From positions 1-22,881 of the IMG/VR virus record IMGVR_UViG_3300028571_000130: a stretch of DNA of 22,881 nt; one strand, written 5' to 3'. Shown here piece by piece: positions 13,036 to 20,772 of the stretch. The notes beneath the pieces are model-generated. The model searched no databases. It was given only the letters and a program-made list of their open reading frames with translations, and had not been told where the DNA came from. This stretch comes from a virus. Numbering within the stretch: the first letter of the stretch is position 1; every line of letters starts with the position of its first letter. The translations under genes were made by a program, and so were the position numbers.

Positions 13036-13452
13036 ATGATGCATAAAGCAAGAAGATTTGTACAAAAACTAGCTCTTATAACACTTAAAGCTGCAAAGAA
13101 TAAGACTACTGCTCAAGATAAGTCTGATTATGAAAGAGAATGTATTTCAGTTTGTCGTGCTCTTATTCACAAAGAAGCAAGTGTGTTGTTGCTTTCTCTT
13201 ATATCAGGTAAGCGCTATATTAAAAGCCATGATGATCAATTATTTATCATCATCGAGTCAAATTTAATTACAATCGTCAATCATCAATACTCTTATAATA
13301 TTAGCATTTGGGGCAAGCCATTAGAAACTATTATTAGAATGTTTGACATTGAAGTTGAAAAGCGTCGAGAGGCTATGGAAATGGAAATTCGTTCCAATGT
13401 TAAGCATTCGCTAGCAAATATATTTAAAAATCTATCCGATGAAAAAATTTAA
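13036..13452 (+). CDS. Unknown protein, basic N terminus
   Basis: 138 aa. A basic amphipathic N-terminal helix (about 1-25), a mixed central region, and a highly charged C-terminal helix (about 105-138). Start could be either of two adjacent ATGs (13036 or 13039). Overlaps the next gene by 14 bases in another frame. No family recognised. Confidence 0.58.
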   Translation: MMHKARRFVQKLALITLKAAKNKTTAQDKSDYERECISVCRALIHKEASVLLLSLISGKRYIKSHDDQLFIIIESNLITIVNHQYSYNISIWGKPLETIIRMFDIEVEKRREAMEMEIRSNVKHSLANIFKNLSDEKI

Positions 13453-13723
13453 TTCTTTGTTTTATTTAGGATTGATGTTATTGTCAATGCCTGTAATTAT
13501 TTTTATTATTGTAGCTTTTGCAAGTTCTCGGCCAGCTAATGTTCAAACTCCTGAAGTTCGTGAAGTAGCTGTTATTGATATAAAGCCAAAAGAAATTGTA
13601 ATAGACACAATTAAAAAACCAGAACCAGTTAAGCTTATTAAAAAGAAAAAAATAGAAGTAATAGATTCCATTCAGCCTGTAATTCATTTGGATACTTTAA
13701 TTCAAAAGGATACATTGCATTAA
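13439..13723 (+). CDS. Membrane-anchored protein with Pro/Lys-rich stalk
   Basis: 94 aa. One N-terminal membrane segment (about 7-28), then an extended region rich in Pro, Lys, Val and Ile with repeats of the type DTIKKPEPVK and DTLIQKDTL. This is the layout of a periplasm-spanning anchor, as in TonB-like or spanin-like proteins, but no domain is recognised. A terminator follows immediately. Confidence 0.6.
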   Translation: MKKFNSLFYLGLMLLSMPVIIFIIVAFASSRPANVQTPEVREVAVIDIKPKEIVIDTIKKPEPVKLIKKKKIEVIDSIQPVIHLDTLIQKDTLH

Positions 13724-13725
13724 CC

Positions 13726-13756
13726 ACGCCAATTCCAAAAAGATTGGCGTTTCTAC
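13726..13756 (+). terminator. Likely intrinsic terminator
   Basis: ACGCCAAT (13726-13733) and ATTGGCGT (13743-13750) form a perfect 8-bp stem around a 9-nt loop, two bases after the stop codon. The T-tract (TTCT) is short, so strength is uncertain. Confidence 0.7.
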
Positions 13757-13802
13757 TGATTGTAGATTCACTCCGAAAGAAATCTTAAAATATCCAAAAG
13801 AA

Positions 13803-13836
13803 AATTTGGTTTTATGAAAGTAATTAATTATTTTTA
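13803..13836 (+). promoter_or_regulatory. Phage promoter, TTTG-N20-TATTTTTA
   Basis: TTTG at 13805-13808, 20-nt spacer nearly identical to that at 11768-11787 (AAAGTAATTAAT shared in part), TATTTTTA at 13829-13836. ATG at 13862. Confidence 0.82.
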
Positions 13837-13861
13837 AGTATAGAAATTAAAAAATAAATAT

Positions 13862-14089
13862 ATGGTAGACCAAGTTAAAACAAATGCTGTGAAATTCGGC
13901 AGTTATGGAATTATTTTAAACAAGGAACAATTATTCTATTATGTAGATGGAGAATTGTGTCGAGTAACAGATGTTTCCTATGAATTCAATTTCGACGACT
14001 TAATGGAGTTGGCTTTGAAAATTGCTGCGAAGAAAGACGCAACCAAAGTAAGTTTTGTTCACAGAAATGATATCGTTAACGTAAAATAA
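13862..14089 (+). CDS. Small protein of unknown function
   Basis: 75 aa, soluble, beta-rich first half and a helix at about 45-60. First gene of the unit from the promoter at 13803. No family recognised. Confidence 0.6.
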   Translation: MVDQVKTNAVKFGSYGIILNKEQLFYYVDGELCRVTDVSYEFNFDDLMELALKIAAKKDATKVSFVHRNDIVNVK

Positions 14090-14091
14090 TT

Positions 14092-14301
14092 ATGATGCCA
14101 AAAAAATCTAAATACCGTATTGTGCCGACTACCAATGAAAAATTTGGAGCGTGTTGGGCACTTAAAGAAGGCGATGCTGTCATTGGAACTTTTATTAGTA
14201 AGCAGCATGCTGAAATTAAAAAAGCGTCACTTGAAAAGAAATCCAAAGAAGATTTTCTTTTGGTTAAGACTGTTAACCAAGAATTAAAAATTGAAGAATA
14301 A
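14092..14301 (+). CDS. Small basic protein of unknown function
   Basis: 69 aa with a lysine-rich N terminus and centre and one short beta-hairpin-like stretch (WALKEGDAVIGTF). Two adjacent start codons are possible. Its stop overlaps the next ATG by one base (TAATG), suggesting coupling. Confidence 0.58.
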   Translation: MMPKKSKYRIVPTTNEKFGACWALKEGDAVIGTFISKQHAEIKKASLEKKSKEDFLLVKTVNQELKIEE

Positions 14302-14567
14302 TGAAAGTTAAAATTAAAGAAGCTGTTATTTTAGCAGTAATACAAATTGTACTTTATTCATTGATATGTGTAAATTATCGAGCAATTGCTTTGTTGCATT
14401 ATCATGAAGCTGCATTGGCAGATTTTTTAATTGCTTCAATGAACTTTTTTGTAATTAGAAAAATTGCTCAATCCGGAGATGCATTTCATCAATGGGTAGG
14501 GTATGTAGTAGGATCTGTAATAGGATCTTATGCAGGAATTTATTTATCAGTAATCATTAACTCTTAA
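14301..14567 (+). CDS. Small polytopic membrane protein
   Basis: 88 aa, hydrophobic segments at about 8-26, 38-52 and 64-86. The pattern EAVILAVIQIVLYSLICVNYRA, shortened here to its key residues, and a closing GYVVGSVIGSYAGI is one I associate with a small phage membrane-protein family of unknown function. Overlaps upstream gene by one base. Confidence 0.65.
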   Translation: MKVKIKEAVILAVIQIVLYSLICVNYRAIALLHYHEAALADFLIASMNFFVIRKIAQSGDAFHQWVGYVVGSVIGSYAGIYLSVIINS

Positions 14568-14571
14568 TAGT

Positions 14572-14907
14572 ATGAAAGATGAAATTTTAAAACAGCTCAT
14601 GGATGACTTAGCATCTTATTATCCACCAAATATAGATGGAATGGAATCTATAGAAGATATTATAAAGGAATCTAGTAATTCAGATTTGCAATTAAGGCTA
14701 ATAGCTTTAAAAGAATTTATTGTTAAGGAAAAGCAAACTGATGCAAACCTCTATCGTCCTTTATACAATGACGAGTTCGGTGATATAGAACTTGATATTA
14801 TTGAGCATTATATTAAAACTGATGCAAAGTTAGATCCTGAGCATGCCAAGGTATTAAATCGTATTGCAGAACTTATAGGGTTTAAATATACAGCCCCAAA
14901 AAAGTGA
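14572..14907 (+). CDS. Acidic helical protein of unknown function
   Basis: 111 aa, acidic, helical, no membrane segment. Last gene before a 150-nt non-coding gap. No family recognised. Confidence 0.58.
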   Translation: MKDEILKQLMDDLASYYPPNIDGMESIEDIIKESSNSDLQLRLIALKEFIVKEKQTDANLYRPLYNDEFGDIELDIIEHYIKTDAKLDPEHAKVLNRIAELIGFKYTAPKK

Positions 14908-15057
14908 GAGTATACTGCAACACAAAGAGTTACTCATTTAACAGCTCCTTATTCCTTATATGGGTATGACCACTCTCATCTGCTCTATTCATCCGGATAC
15001 CTTAATGATATCACTCTTTAACAATCTTAACCATTAACGTATATAAAGTATTATATC
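14908..15057 (+). other. Non-coding gap with long inverted matches
   Basis: 150 nt without an ORF or a consensus promoter. TGAGAGT near its start matches ACTCTCA about 60 nt on, and AAAGAGT matches ACTCTTT further on; the two stems interlock and could form a pseudoknot. It leads into the gene at 15058. A structured leader or small RNA is possible. Confidence 0.4.
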
Positions 15058-15423
15058 ATGAATAAACTGTCAGTACAGGAGAAGAAACTAATTGAAAAAT
15101 ACAAGAAAAAGGTATGTAAGCAATACCCAGGAGCATATTTAACTGCCATTGGTAAAACTCACTATACCATTATGCAGGAGCAGGATGGGTTGCAACCAAA
15201 AGACATTTTAGCTGAATGGTGTTTATTGCCTGCTACCAATCCTATTAAAGCTTGGGAATTGGCACAGGTAGGAGCAAAGTCCAATCAAAATTTAAACAGA
15301 ACTCATCCTTTACGAATTGAAGGAATGGATATGGAAGATAAAATTGCTCGAGTAGAAGCTAGACGATTAAAGACAGAATCTGTTAGAGAATCGCGAAAAA
15401 CAAAAGAATATGATATTTATTAA
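15058..15423 (+). CDS. Unknown phage protein
   Basis: 121 aa. Basic N-terminal helix (about 5-22), central mixed region, and a highly charged C-terminal helix from about residue 90. No cysteine clusters or membrane segment. No family recognised; it begins a run of seven closely spaced genes lacking the consensus promoter. Confidence 0.6.
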   Translation: MNKLSVQEKKLIEKYKKKVCKQYPGAYLTAIGKTHYTIMQEQDGLQPKDILAEWCLLPATNPIKAWELAQVGAKSNQNLNRTHPLRIEGMDMEDKIARVEARRLKTESVRESRKTKEYDIY

Positions 15424-15437
15424 TAAATTAGAAAGTT

Positions 15438-16241
15438 ATGTTTAAAAATCTTTTCGGTTCGAAAAAAGAATCAAACGAAGAAAAAATTGCAGAGGAAGAA
15501 GCTCAAATGTCTCAAGACTTTGAACGAGCATCTTTAGAAGATTTAAATAACTCGGAAGAGTTTAAGGATGATGCTATTGAAGTTCCACAAATTCCTAACC
15601 TAGATGAGTTTCCAGAAGATTATTTATTTAATGCTCCGGAAATTGCAGGATGGATGTCCACTAACGAACAAGAATTACTTTTTTCAGCATTGCTGTTATT
15701 TTATTCTCCTAATTATTCTGTATTAGATGTAGGGTGTGGGCGTGCTGACTTATATGGATACCTTCGTAGAATGTTTCCTGAGAGTGATATTAATTATTCA
15801 GGTATAGATTTCAATGCAAATATGATACACGTTGCAGAACGTAAGTATCCTGTGTTATTAGATAAGCTATCTGGTAATGATATTCTTACTGCTACCACTC
15901 TTACCAATCATGATTGGGTGCTAGGTTCAGGATTGTTCAATTTAAACGATCATCCTGATATGTTTGAATATGCTAAATCAGTAGTTGATAAAATGTATGA
16001 GAATGCCAATGTCGGAGTTGCATTTAATTTATTAACAGGTCTTCCTGCAGATATGAACCAATCCGATATTGATCAATTAATTGTGCATGATATGGCAGAA
16101 TGGCTGAATTATTTAGTTATTGATCAATTAATTGTGCATGATATGGCAGAATGGCTGAATTATTTAGTTAGTAAATACACAAAGGTAGTTTGTCGCACAG
16201 ATTATATGGCTGGTGATGTAACTTTCTTTATCTTTAAATAA
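15438..16241 (+). CDS. SAM-dependent methyltransferase with 17-residue duplication
   Basis: 267 aa. After an acidic N-terminal extension (about 1-60), residues 95-103 (VLDVGCGRA) are the class I methyltransferase glycine loop that binds SAM; YSGIDFNANMI (120-130) fits the acidic ribose-binding strand. The substrate is not evident: no DNA-methylase NPPY-type motif is seen, so a small molecule, protein or RNA is possible. Residues 211-227 are repeated exactly as 228-244, due to a perfect 51-bp tandem repeat, which lies in the region after the core strands and may disturb the fold. Without it the protein would be 250 aa. Confidence 0.82.
   Translation: MFKNLFGSKKESNEEKIAEEEAQMSQDFERASLEDLNNSEEFKDDAIEVPQIPNLDEFPEDYLFNAPEIAGWMSTNEQELLFSALLLFYSPNYSVLDVGCGRADLYGYLRRMFPESDINYSGIDFNANMIHVAERKYPVLLDKLSGNDILTATTLTNHDWVLGSGLFNLNDHPDMFEYAKSVVDKMYENANVGVAFNLLTGLPADMNQSDIDQLIVHDMAEWLNYLVIDQLIVHDMAEWLNYLVSKYTKVVCRTDYMAGDVTFFIFK
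16068..16169 (+). repeat. Perfect 51-bp tandem duplication (two copies)
   Basis: Copies 16068-16118 and 16119-16169 are identical, with one further matching base on each side. In frame. Same period as the repeat at 1131-1232, with unrelated sequence. Confidence 0.97.
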
Positions 16242-16260
16242 ACAAAAAAACAAAAACAAA

Positions 16261-16617
16261 ATGATTATTACAATCGTAACAGTTGCTGCGTTAATTGCAG
16301 TGACAATTTATGGCTTAGGTCAAAGAAGTAAATTAAAAATTGCAATGGAAGAAATTGCAACTAAAGAATCAGTTAATGATTTATTACGCTCACATACAAA
16401 ACGTATAGAAGCTGAAAAGATTGCTGATAAAGATTATATCAGAACTTTACGTTCTGAGTTGCAATCTTATAAAGACAAAGCTAGGGCATCGGCTGTGAGC
16501 GCAGTTCAGCGTTTAGCTCCAGTAGAAAATAAAATTGGTAAAACTAAACCAACAAAAGCAGCTCCTGTATTAGCACCAGCTAAGCCTAGAAAGCCTTACA
16601 AGAAAAAAGACGCTTAA
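16261..16617 (+). CDS. Membrane-anchored coiled-coil protein
   Basis: 118 aa. N-terminal hydrophobic segment (1-20), a charged helix likely to form a coiled coil (about 22-85), and a Pro/Ala/Lys-rich tail. The layout fits an inner-membrane spanin or scaffold, without family evidence. Stop overlaps the next ATG by one base. Confidence 0.6.
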   Translation: MIITIVTVAALIAVTIYGLGQRSKLKIAMEEIATKESVNDLLRSHTKRIEAEKIADKDYIRTLRSELQSYKDKARASAVSAVQRLAPVENKIGKTKPTKAAPVLAPAKPRKPYKKKDA

Positions 16618-16982
16618 TGAAACCAGCTCCATTCGAGCAGTTTATTAAAAGTTTATTAGATCAAACTGATGCTGCAGACGCGCTAAGAAATTTAGCAGAA
16701 AGAAATATTCCATTGCAAGACAATAAACTAATGTCAGCAGTAGAATCAATTCTTTTAGAAGAGTCCATAGCAGCGCAGTTTGATTCTATAGGTTATGACG
16801 ACAGAGATACTAAGGCTAAGGTGTTAGCTAAGCTAACTAAATTATCCAATACTATTGACGATAAAAAGTCTAATGAATATTTAACTGTATATGTATGTAT
16901 TAAGTATGTTAACGACGGTTATTCATTGACAAAGGAAATTACAGAAGTACTAAACACTATTTGGAAAAAATATGGCAAATGA
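16617..16982 (+). CDS. Helical protein of unknown function
   Basis: 121 aa, all-helical and soluble. Overlaps its upstream neighbour by one base and the next gene by 11, in a different frame. No family recognised. Confidence 0.58.
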   Translation: MKPAPFEQFIKSLLDQTDAADALRNLAERNIPLQDNKLMSAVESILLEESIAAQFDSIGYDDRDTKAKVLAKLTKLSNTIDDKKSNEYLTVYVCIKYVNDGYSLTKEITEVLNTIWKKYGK

Positions 16983-17190
16983 TTATATATCGTTCCTTCG
17001 CAGTGCATTGAAGGAGGAAGATTTAGTAAAATTAAATTTTGCTAATCAAGAAAAAGATTTAGATGTTAGATCAATGTTATTGCGTGGATTTTTCAATCAA
17101 CCGGAAATCTTTAATAAAATTAAAGTAGTAGTAGACCCTTCTTGGCTCTGCTCTAAGATAATTATTAAAGGGAAGGAGTATGAATTTTAA
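16972..17190 (+). CDS. Small protein of unknown function
   Basis: 72 aa, soluble, helical then a C-terminal strand-rich part. Overlaps both neighbours by 11 bases, typical of compact phage operons. No family recognised. Confidence 0.57.
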   Translation: MANDYISFLRSALKEEDLVKLNFANQEKDLDVRSMLLRGFFNQPEIFNKIKVVVDPSWLCSKIIIKGKEYEF

Positions 17191-17614
17191 CGAATACATA
17201 ATCGATCAAGAAGACTACGATTTTTTCGCGAGTCTACCAAAGGATGAAAAGATTCTATTCTTATACGATTTAATTTGTGTAGATGCTTATGGCATAGGTT
17301 CGGAAGAGCCAGAGTATGAAGAGCATCCTGATTTCGAAACTGACATTGAACATTTCAAAGATAGATTATCATCTATTATAACTGGTTCTATAAATCCAGA
17401 TGCTAAAGTTAACGTGTTAATTGTTAACAATCGAATAATATTAAATTCCAATTCACAAGAATTTTTAAATGAAGCCATTACAGAAATGTTTATGGACGGC
17501 TGTGTCATGGTTGCATATAAATTTTCAGAGATTGCATTTAAACTGTTTAAGCATCAAAAATATTGTAAAGCCTTTACCTTATTAGGGCGATGTGAAAAAA
17601 TTTCTATAAATTAA
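17180..17614 (+). CDS. Acidic protein of unknown function
   Basis: 144 aa, acidic in its first 60 residues, with a helical C-terminal part holding three cysteines. Overlaps the upstream gene by 11 bases. A minus-strand ORF over the same bases is a shadow. Confidence 0.58.
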   Translation: MNFNEYIIDQEDYDFFASLPKDEKILFLYDLICVDAYGIGSEEPEYEEHPDFETDIEHFKDRLSSIITGSINPDAKVNVLIVNNRIILNSNSQEFLNEAITEMFMDGCVMVAYKFSEIAFKLFKHQKYCKAFTLLGRCEKISIN

Positions 17615-17617
17615 GTT

Positions 17618-17830
17618 ATGTTTACTATACACAGAGAATTTATACAATGGGAAGATGGCTTAGTAGAAGTCATTAAGAAATGCCCATCACACAGAGTTAA
17701 AGATGCCAATGGAATTAAAACCCTATTGGAATGTGATGTTGTATTGCGTAAGAACGAAACTACTTACATCTGCCGCAAAGTGAGTGAAGCGGAGCTAGTA
17801 GAAGATGAAGTAAATGAATTGCCAAATTAA
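17618..17830 (+). CDS. Small protein of unknown function
   Basis: 70 aa, soluble and beta-rich, with three cysteines (22, 39, 52) that are not in a recognisable zinc pattern. Ends at the next promoter. No family recognised. Confidence 0.57.
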   Translation: MFTIHREFIQWEDGLVEVIKKCPSHRVKDANGIKTLLECDVVLRKNETTYICRKVSEAELVEDEVNELPN

Positions 17831-17863
17831 ATTTGGTACATTCAATAGATTATCTTATCTTAA
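17830..17863 (+). promoter_or_regulatory. Phage promoter, TTTG-N20-TATCTTAA
   Basis: TTTG at 17832-17835, GTAC, 20-nt spacer, TATCTTAA at 17856-17863; ATG of the UV endonuclease at 17883. Confidence 0.8.
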
Positions 17864-17882
17864 ATTAAATAAAAAATATACA

Positions 17883-18794
17883 ATGACAAATATAGGTTAC
17901 GCATGTATTAACATGACATTAGGTAAGAAAGGTATTCTTACCGGTAGGGCTATGAGAGCTGTTACATTGAAAGAGAAGGGCTTAGCCCATGCTTCTCAAT
18001 TAGCTTTAGCCAATGCAAAAGATTTAGAATTGATTCTAGAATGGAATTTACTAAATGGAATTCACTTTTTTCGTTTAGGTAGTGACTTATTTCCATGGGG
18101 CAATAAAGTAGATGTAACTCAGTTCCCTGACTATAACGAGATAGTAACTGTCTTAGCTCGTTGTGGACAATTTGCCAAGGATAATAATATACGCATTACC
18201 ACTCATCCAGGTCCATTTAACTTACTTGCATCTCCTAAAGAGTCTGTAGTTATTAATACTATTAAAGACTTAGAAATGCATGCTTTGCTATTTGACTTAA
18301 TGGGGCTTTCTCGAACTCCGTATAATAAAATTAATATACATGTAGGTGCGACTTATGGAGATAAGTATAGTGCAGCTGAAACGTGGTGTAAGAATTTTGC
18401 TAGACTATCTGAAGGAGTAAGATCTCGTTTGACTATTGAGAATGACGACAAGGCTTCTATGTATTCAGTTAAAGATTTACATGAATTGATTTATGCTCAT
18501 GTAGGTATTCCAATTGTGTTTGATTATCATCACCATACATTTAATGACGGCGGCCAGTCAGCAGAAGAAGCTTTGAGATTGGCTATGTCTACTTGGAAAG
18601 ACGTGAGACCGGTTGCTCATTATTCAGAGTCAAAGTCACTTCATGAAAATGACGCGACAATTAATCCGAGAGCTCACTCAGTATTAGTAACCAATTATAT
18701 TGATACTTTTGGTTTAGATGTTGATGTGATGATTGAAGCGAAAGGTAAAGAGTTGGCGCTTTTAAATTATAGAATTTTGCATGGCACCAATTAA
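17883..18794 (+). CDS. uvsE: UV damage endonuclease (UvdE/UvsE family)
   Basis: 303 aa TIM-barrel endonuclease that nicks DNA 5' of UV photoproducts, an alternative to nucleotide excision. Motifs: GYACINMTL (5-13), FFRLGSDLFPW (62-72), THPGPFNLLASP (107-118), NIHVGATYGDK (151-161), LTIENDD (183-189), VFDYHHH (212-218), HYSES (246-250) and MIEAKGKE (283-290). Metal-binding His108, His153, Glu186, Asp214, His246 and Glu285 are all present. An in-frame ATG at 17814 lies upstream of the promoter and inside the previous gene, so the start at 17883 is preferred. It is transcribed alone from its own promoter. Confidence 0.94.
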   Translation: MTNIGYACINMTLGKKGILTGRAMRAVTLKEKGLAHASQLALANAKDLELILEWNLLNGIHFFRLGSDLFPWGNKVDVTQFPDYNEIVTVLARCGQFAKDNNIRITTHPGPFNLLASPKESVVINTIKDLEMHALLFDLMGLSRTPYNKINIHVGATYGDKYSAAETWCKNFARLSEGVRSRLTIENDDKASMYSVKDLHELIYAHVGIPIVFDYHHHTFNDGGQSAEEALRLAMSTWKDVRPVAHYSESKSLHENDATINPRAHSVLVTNYIDTFGLDVDVMIEAKGKELALLNYRILHGTN

Positions 18795-18807
18795 TATATT
18801 ATAATAT
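18776..18807 (+). promoter_or_regulatory. Weak candidate promoter at the end of the UV endonuclease gene
   Basis: TTTG at 18776-18779, 20 nt, then TATAATAT at 18800-18807. Spacing fits but the -7 element is a poor match and lies in a purely AT stretch. Confidence 0.3.
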
Positions 18808-18860
18808 TATTATATTAATATTTATTATTAATTATTATATATATTATTTATAATTATACA
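18795..18860. other. Extremely AT-rich tract
   Basis: From the UV endonuclease stop to about 18859 almost every base is A or T, with many short TATTAAT/ATTATTA repeats able to fold back. It could be a promoter region, a terminator or an easily melted site. No larger symmetry is evident by eye. Confidence 0.6.
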
Positions 18861-18899
18861 AACGTTCAGAAAAAACAAACAAAAAACAAAAATAAATTT

Positions 18900-19079
18900 A
18901 TGAGATACAAAGAACACACCGTAAGGAAATTAGAAGCTCAAGCTACTAAATTAAAAACATTGCAACGATCAATTTCAAATGCGGATATATCCGGTGCTGA
19001 AGCCGTACAATTCTTATCTTTAATTATTAAAGAAATTGAATCAGTTGTAGAACGTCTAGGATTAGAACCTAATGAATAA
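18900..19079 (+). CDS. Small helical protein
   Basis: 59 aa, amphipathic helices (starts MRYKEHTVRKLEAQATKL), likely coiled coil. A-rich leader before the ATG. Overlaps the next gene by 8 bases in another frame. Unknown function. Confidence 0.58.
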   Translation: MRYKEHTVRKLEAQATKLKTLQRSISNADISGAEAVQFLSLIIKEIESVVERLGLEPNE

Positions 19080-20172
19080 ACTAGCTCTTAAGATATTTGT
19101 AGGATTAGTGGCACTTTCCCTTGCGGGTTGTGCCGCTTTCTTTTCTATCGTCGGCTTATCTAAATTATTTGCCGGTGCGGCTGTAGCTGTGATTGTTATG
19201 GCTTCAACTTTAGAAGCTTCGAAATTAGTAATCGCTTCTTTCTTATATCGCTTTTGGACAACTGTAAATAAATCATTGAGAACTTATTTATTGGTTGCAA
19301 TTACTATCATTGCTTTAATTACTTCAATTGGTATTTATGGATTTTTATCTGGAGCATATCAAACTACTAAATCTAAATATGATTTAACTCGAACTCAAAC
19401 AGATAGTCTAGCAACTCAGAAGATGTATTTTGAATCTTCAGCAGCGACATTTAAAAGTCAGTTAGAATCTAAAAATACTCAATTAGCCAATTTAACTTCT
19501 ATTAGAAATTCTCAAGAGTTAAGAGCAACTCAATTGGTAACTTCAAACCGTTCATCTCGTTCAGCTGATAAGTCAGCAAAGGAAACGGATGCTACTATTA
19601 AAACATTAAATAAAGACATTGACGAACTAAATAAAAAGGTAATTGCATATTCCGACTCGTCTTCAAAGGTGCAGGTTGCAATAACTCAATTAGGATTAAA
19701 AAATGAAATATCATCTGAATTAGGTTCTTTAGCTTATATATCCAGAGTATTACATGTAGAAATGGATAGTGTAGTTAATATACTAATTATTCTTTTTATT
19801 ATTGTATTTGATCCATTAGCAATTTGTATGGTATTAGCGTTTAACTTTATGTCTAAGCCAAAAGAAGATAATAAACCAGAAGAAGAAATTCAAAAGGAGA
19901 TTAATTTTCCAGAAGAAGATGAATTTCCAATTGAGCCCGACTTTTTTGTAAATACCGACCCAATAATAGAGGATTACATAGCCGAACAGCCTTCAGAACA
20001 ACCCCTGTCACAGCCTGTGCAAGAGCCTGTAATAACAATACCCCAGCCCAGAGATAAGGAGGAGTTAAAGGAGTTGAAACGTCAGGAAATTGATAAGGCT
20101 CGAAAGGTAAGTTCGATAAAAAAGACTCCAAATGAGAATTTGTATAACGAAGACAATTCTAAAACATATTAA
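19072..20172 (+). CDS. Polytopic membrane protein with central coiled coil
   Basis: 366 aa. Three hydrophobic segments (about 5-27, 33-56, 71-94), a long Gln/Ser/Thr-rich coiled-coil region (about 95-220) outside or inside the membrane, a fourth segment (about 234-258), then an acidic, proline-rich cytoplasmic-type tail (about 260-366). The motif MASTLEASKLVIASFLYRFW (43-62), plus GIYGFLSGAY, is one I recall in uncharacterised membrane proteins of large phages. No enzymatic motif. A LAGC box near residue 20 is inside the first membrane segment and not a convincing lipobox. Confidence 0.75.
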   Translation: MNKLALKIFVGLVALSLAGCAAFFSIVGLSKLFAGAAVAVIVMASTLEASKLVIASFLYRFWTTVNKSLRTYLLVAITIIALITSIGIYGFLSGAYQTTKSKYDLTRTQTDSLATQKMYFESSAATFKSQLESKNTQLANLTSIRNSQELRATQLVTSNRSSRSADKSAKETDATIKTLNKDIDELNKKVIAYSDSSSKVQVAITQLGLKNEISSELGSLAYISRVLHVEMDSVVNILIILFIIVFDPLAICMVLAFNFMSKPKEDNKPEEEIQKEINFPEEDEFPIEPDFFVNTDPIIEDYIAEQPSEQPLSQPVQEPVITIPQPRDKEELKELKRQEIDKARKVSSIKKTPNENLYNEDNSKTY

Positions 20173-20186
20173 TTAAAATAAAGGTT

Positions 20187-20717
20187 ATGAAAAAAGTAGA
20201 AAAAGTAAAAGCACAATACGCTGCGACTAAATTCTCAACTAGAATGATTGAGGGTCGTAGGTTTATGATTTGCCAAAACTCTGAACCGGGTGGCAAATAT
20301 TATAGAGAGAAAATTTGCAATGCATGGACAGCCGTTGGAAACGATGCTAATGCTGTTATTTGTTGGAGATGCGTAGCTGCTGTATGTGAAGGGCCTGTAG
20401 TCAGAGCATCTATCCCTAAATCAGATAAACCTAAAGGATGGAAATTTATGAAAGAGTTTGTATCCACAGATGGCACTGTATATCATAAAGGAGAAGAGCA
20501 ACCTGCATTAAAAGGAACGCTACCTGTTACAGTTATTGAACCTAAAGAAGAAAAGAAAAAATTATCTAAACAAGAAAAGTCAGATGCTTATAATGCCTTG
20601 GGTAAAGACATTGAAAAATTAAAAGCACAACTGTTTCATGAAACTCGTAAAGGCAAAAAAGCTGAGTTAATGCGTTCACTATCTAAAGCTAATAGACAGC
20701 TTAAAAAATTAATGTAA
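20187..20717 (+). CDS. Cys-containing protein, possible zinc site
   Basis: 176 aa. The first 70 residues hold five cysteines, including ICWRC (58-62) with another at 67, and single ones at 29 and 44, which may bind zinc. The C-terminal half is a basic, helical tail (from about 118). No family recognised. It ends the unit before the ClpP promoter. Confidence 0.65.
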   Translation: MKKVEKVKAQYAATKFSTRMIEGRRFMICQNSEPGGKYYREKICNAWTAVGNDANAVICWRCVAAVCEGPVVRASIPKSDKPKGWKFMKEFVSTDGTVYHKGEEQPALKGTLPVTVIEPKEEKKKLSKQEKSDAYNALGKDIEKLKAQLFHETRKGKKAELMRSLSKANRQLKKLM

Positions 20718-20721
20718 GAAA

Positions 20722-20755
20722 AATTAGGTTACTTAATATTAATTACATATATTAA
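20722..20755 (+). promoter_or_regulatory. Phage promoter (TTAG variant) with nested TATAAATA
   Basis: TTAG at 20724-20727 replaces TTTG, spacer again 20 nt, TATATTAA at 20748-20755. Just downstream, 20759-20766 reads TATAAATA, the T4 late promoter core. ATG of the ClpP-like gene at 20773. Confidence 0.65.
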
Positions 20756-20772
20756 GTATATAAATAAAAAAT

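Noticed and set aside
17814-17882. N-terminal extension of the UV endonuclease
   Set aside because: The extension is upstream of, or overlaps, the promoter at 17830-17863 and the previous gene's end; the conserved domain begins at the ATG at 17883.
19089-19135. Lipobox LAGC in the 366-aa membrane protein
   Set aside because: The cysteine lies inside a membrane segment followed directly by further hydrophobic segments, unlike a mature lipoprotein.
20060-20070. TAAGGAGGAG as a ribosome binding site
   Set aside because: It lies within the coding sequence of the membrane protein and no start codon is suitably placed; AAGGAGG also occurs in other genes by codon choice.
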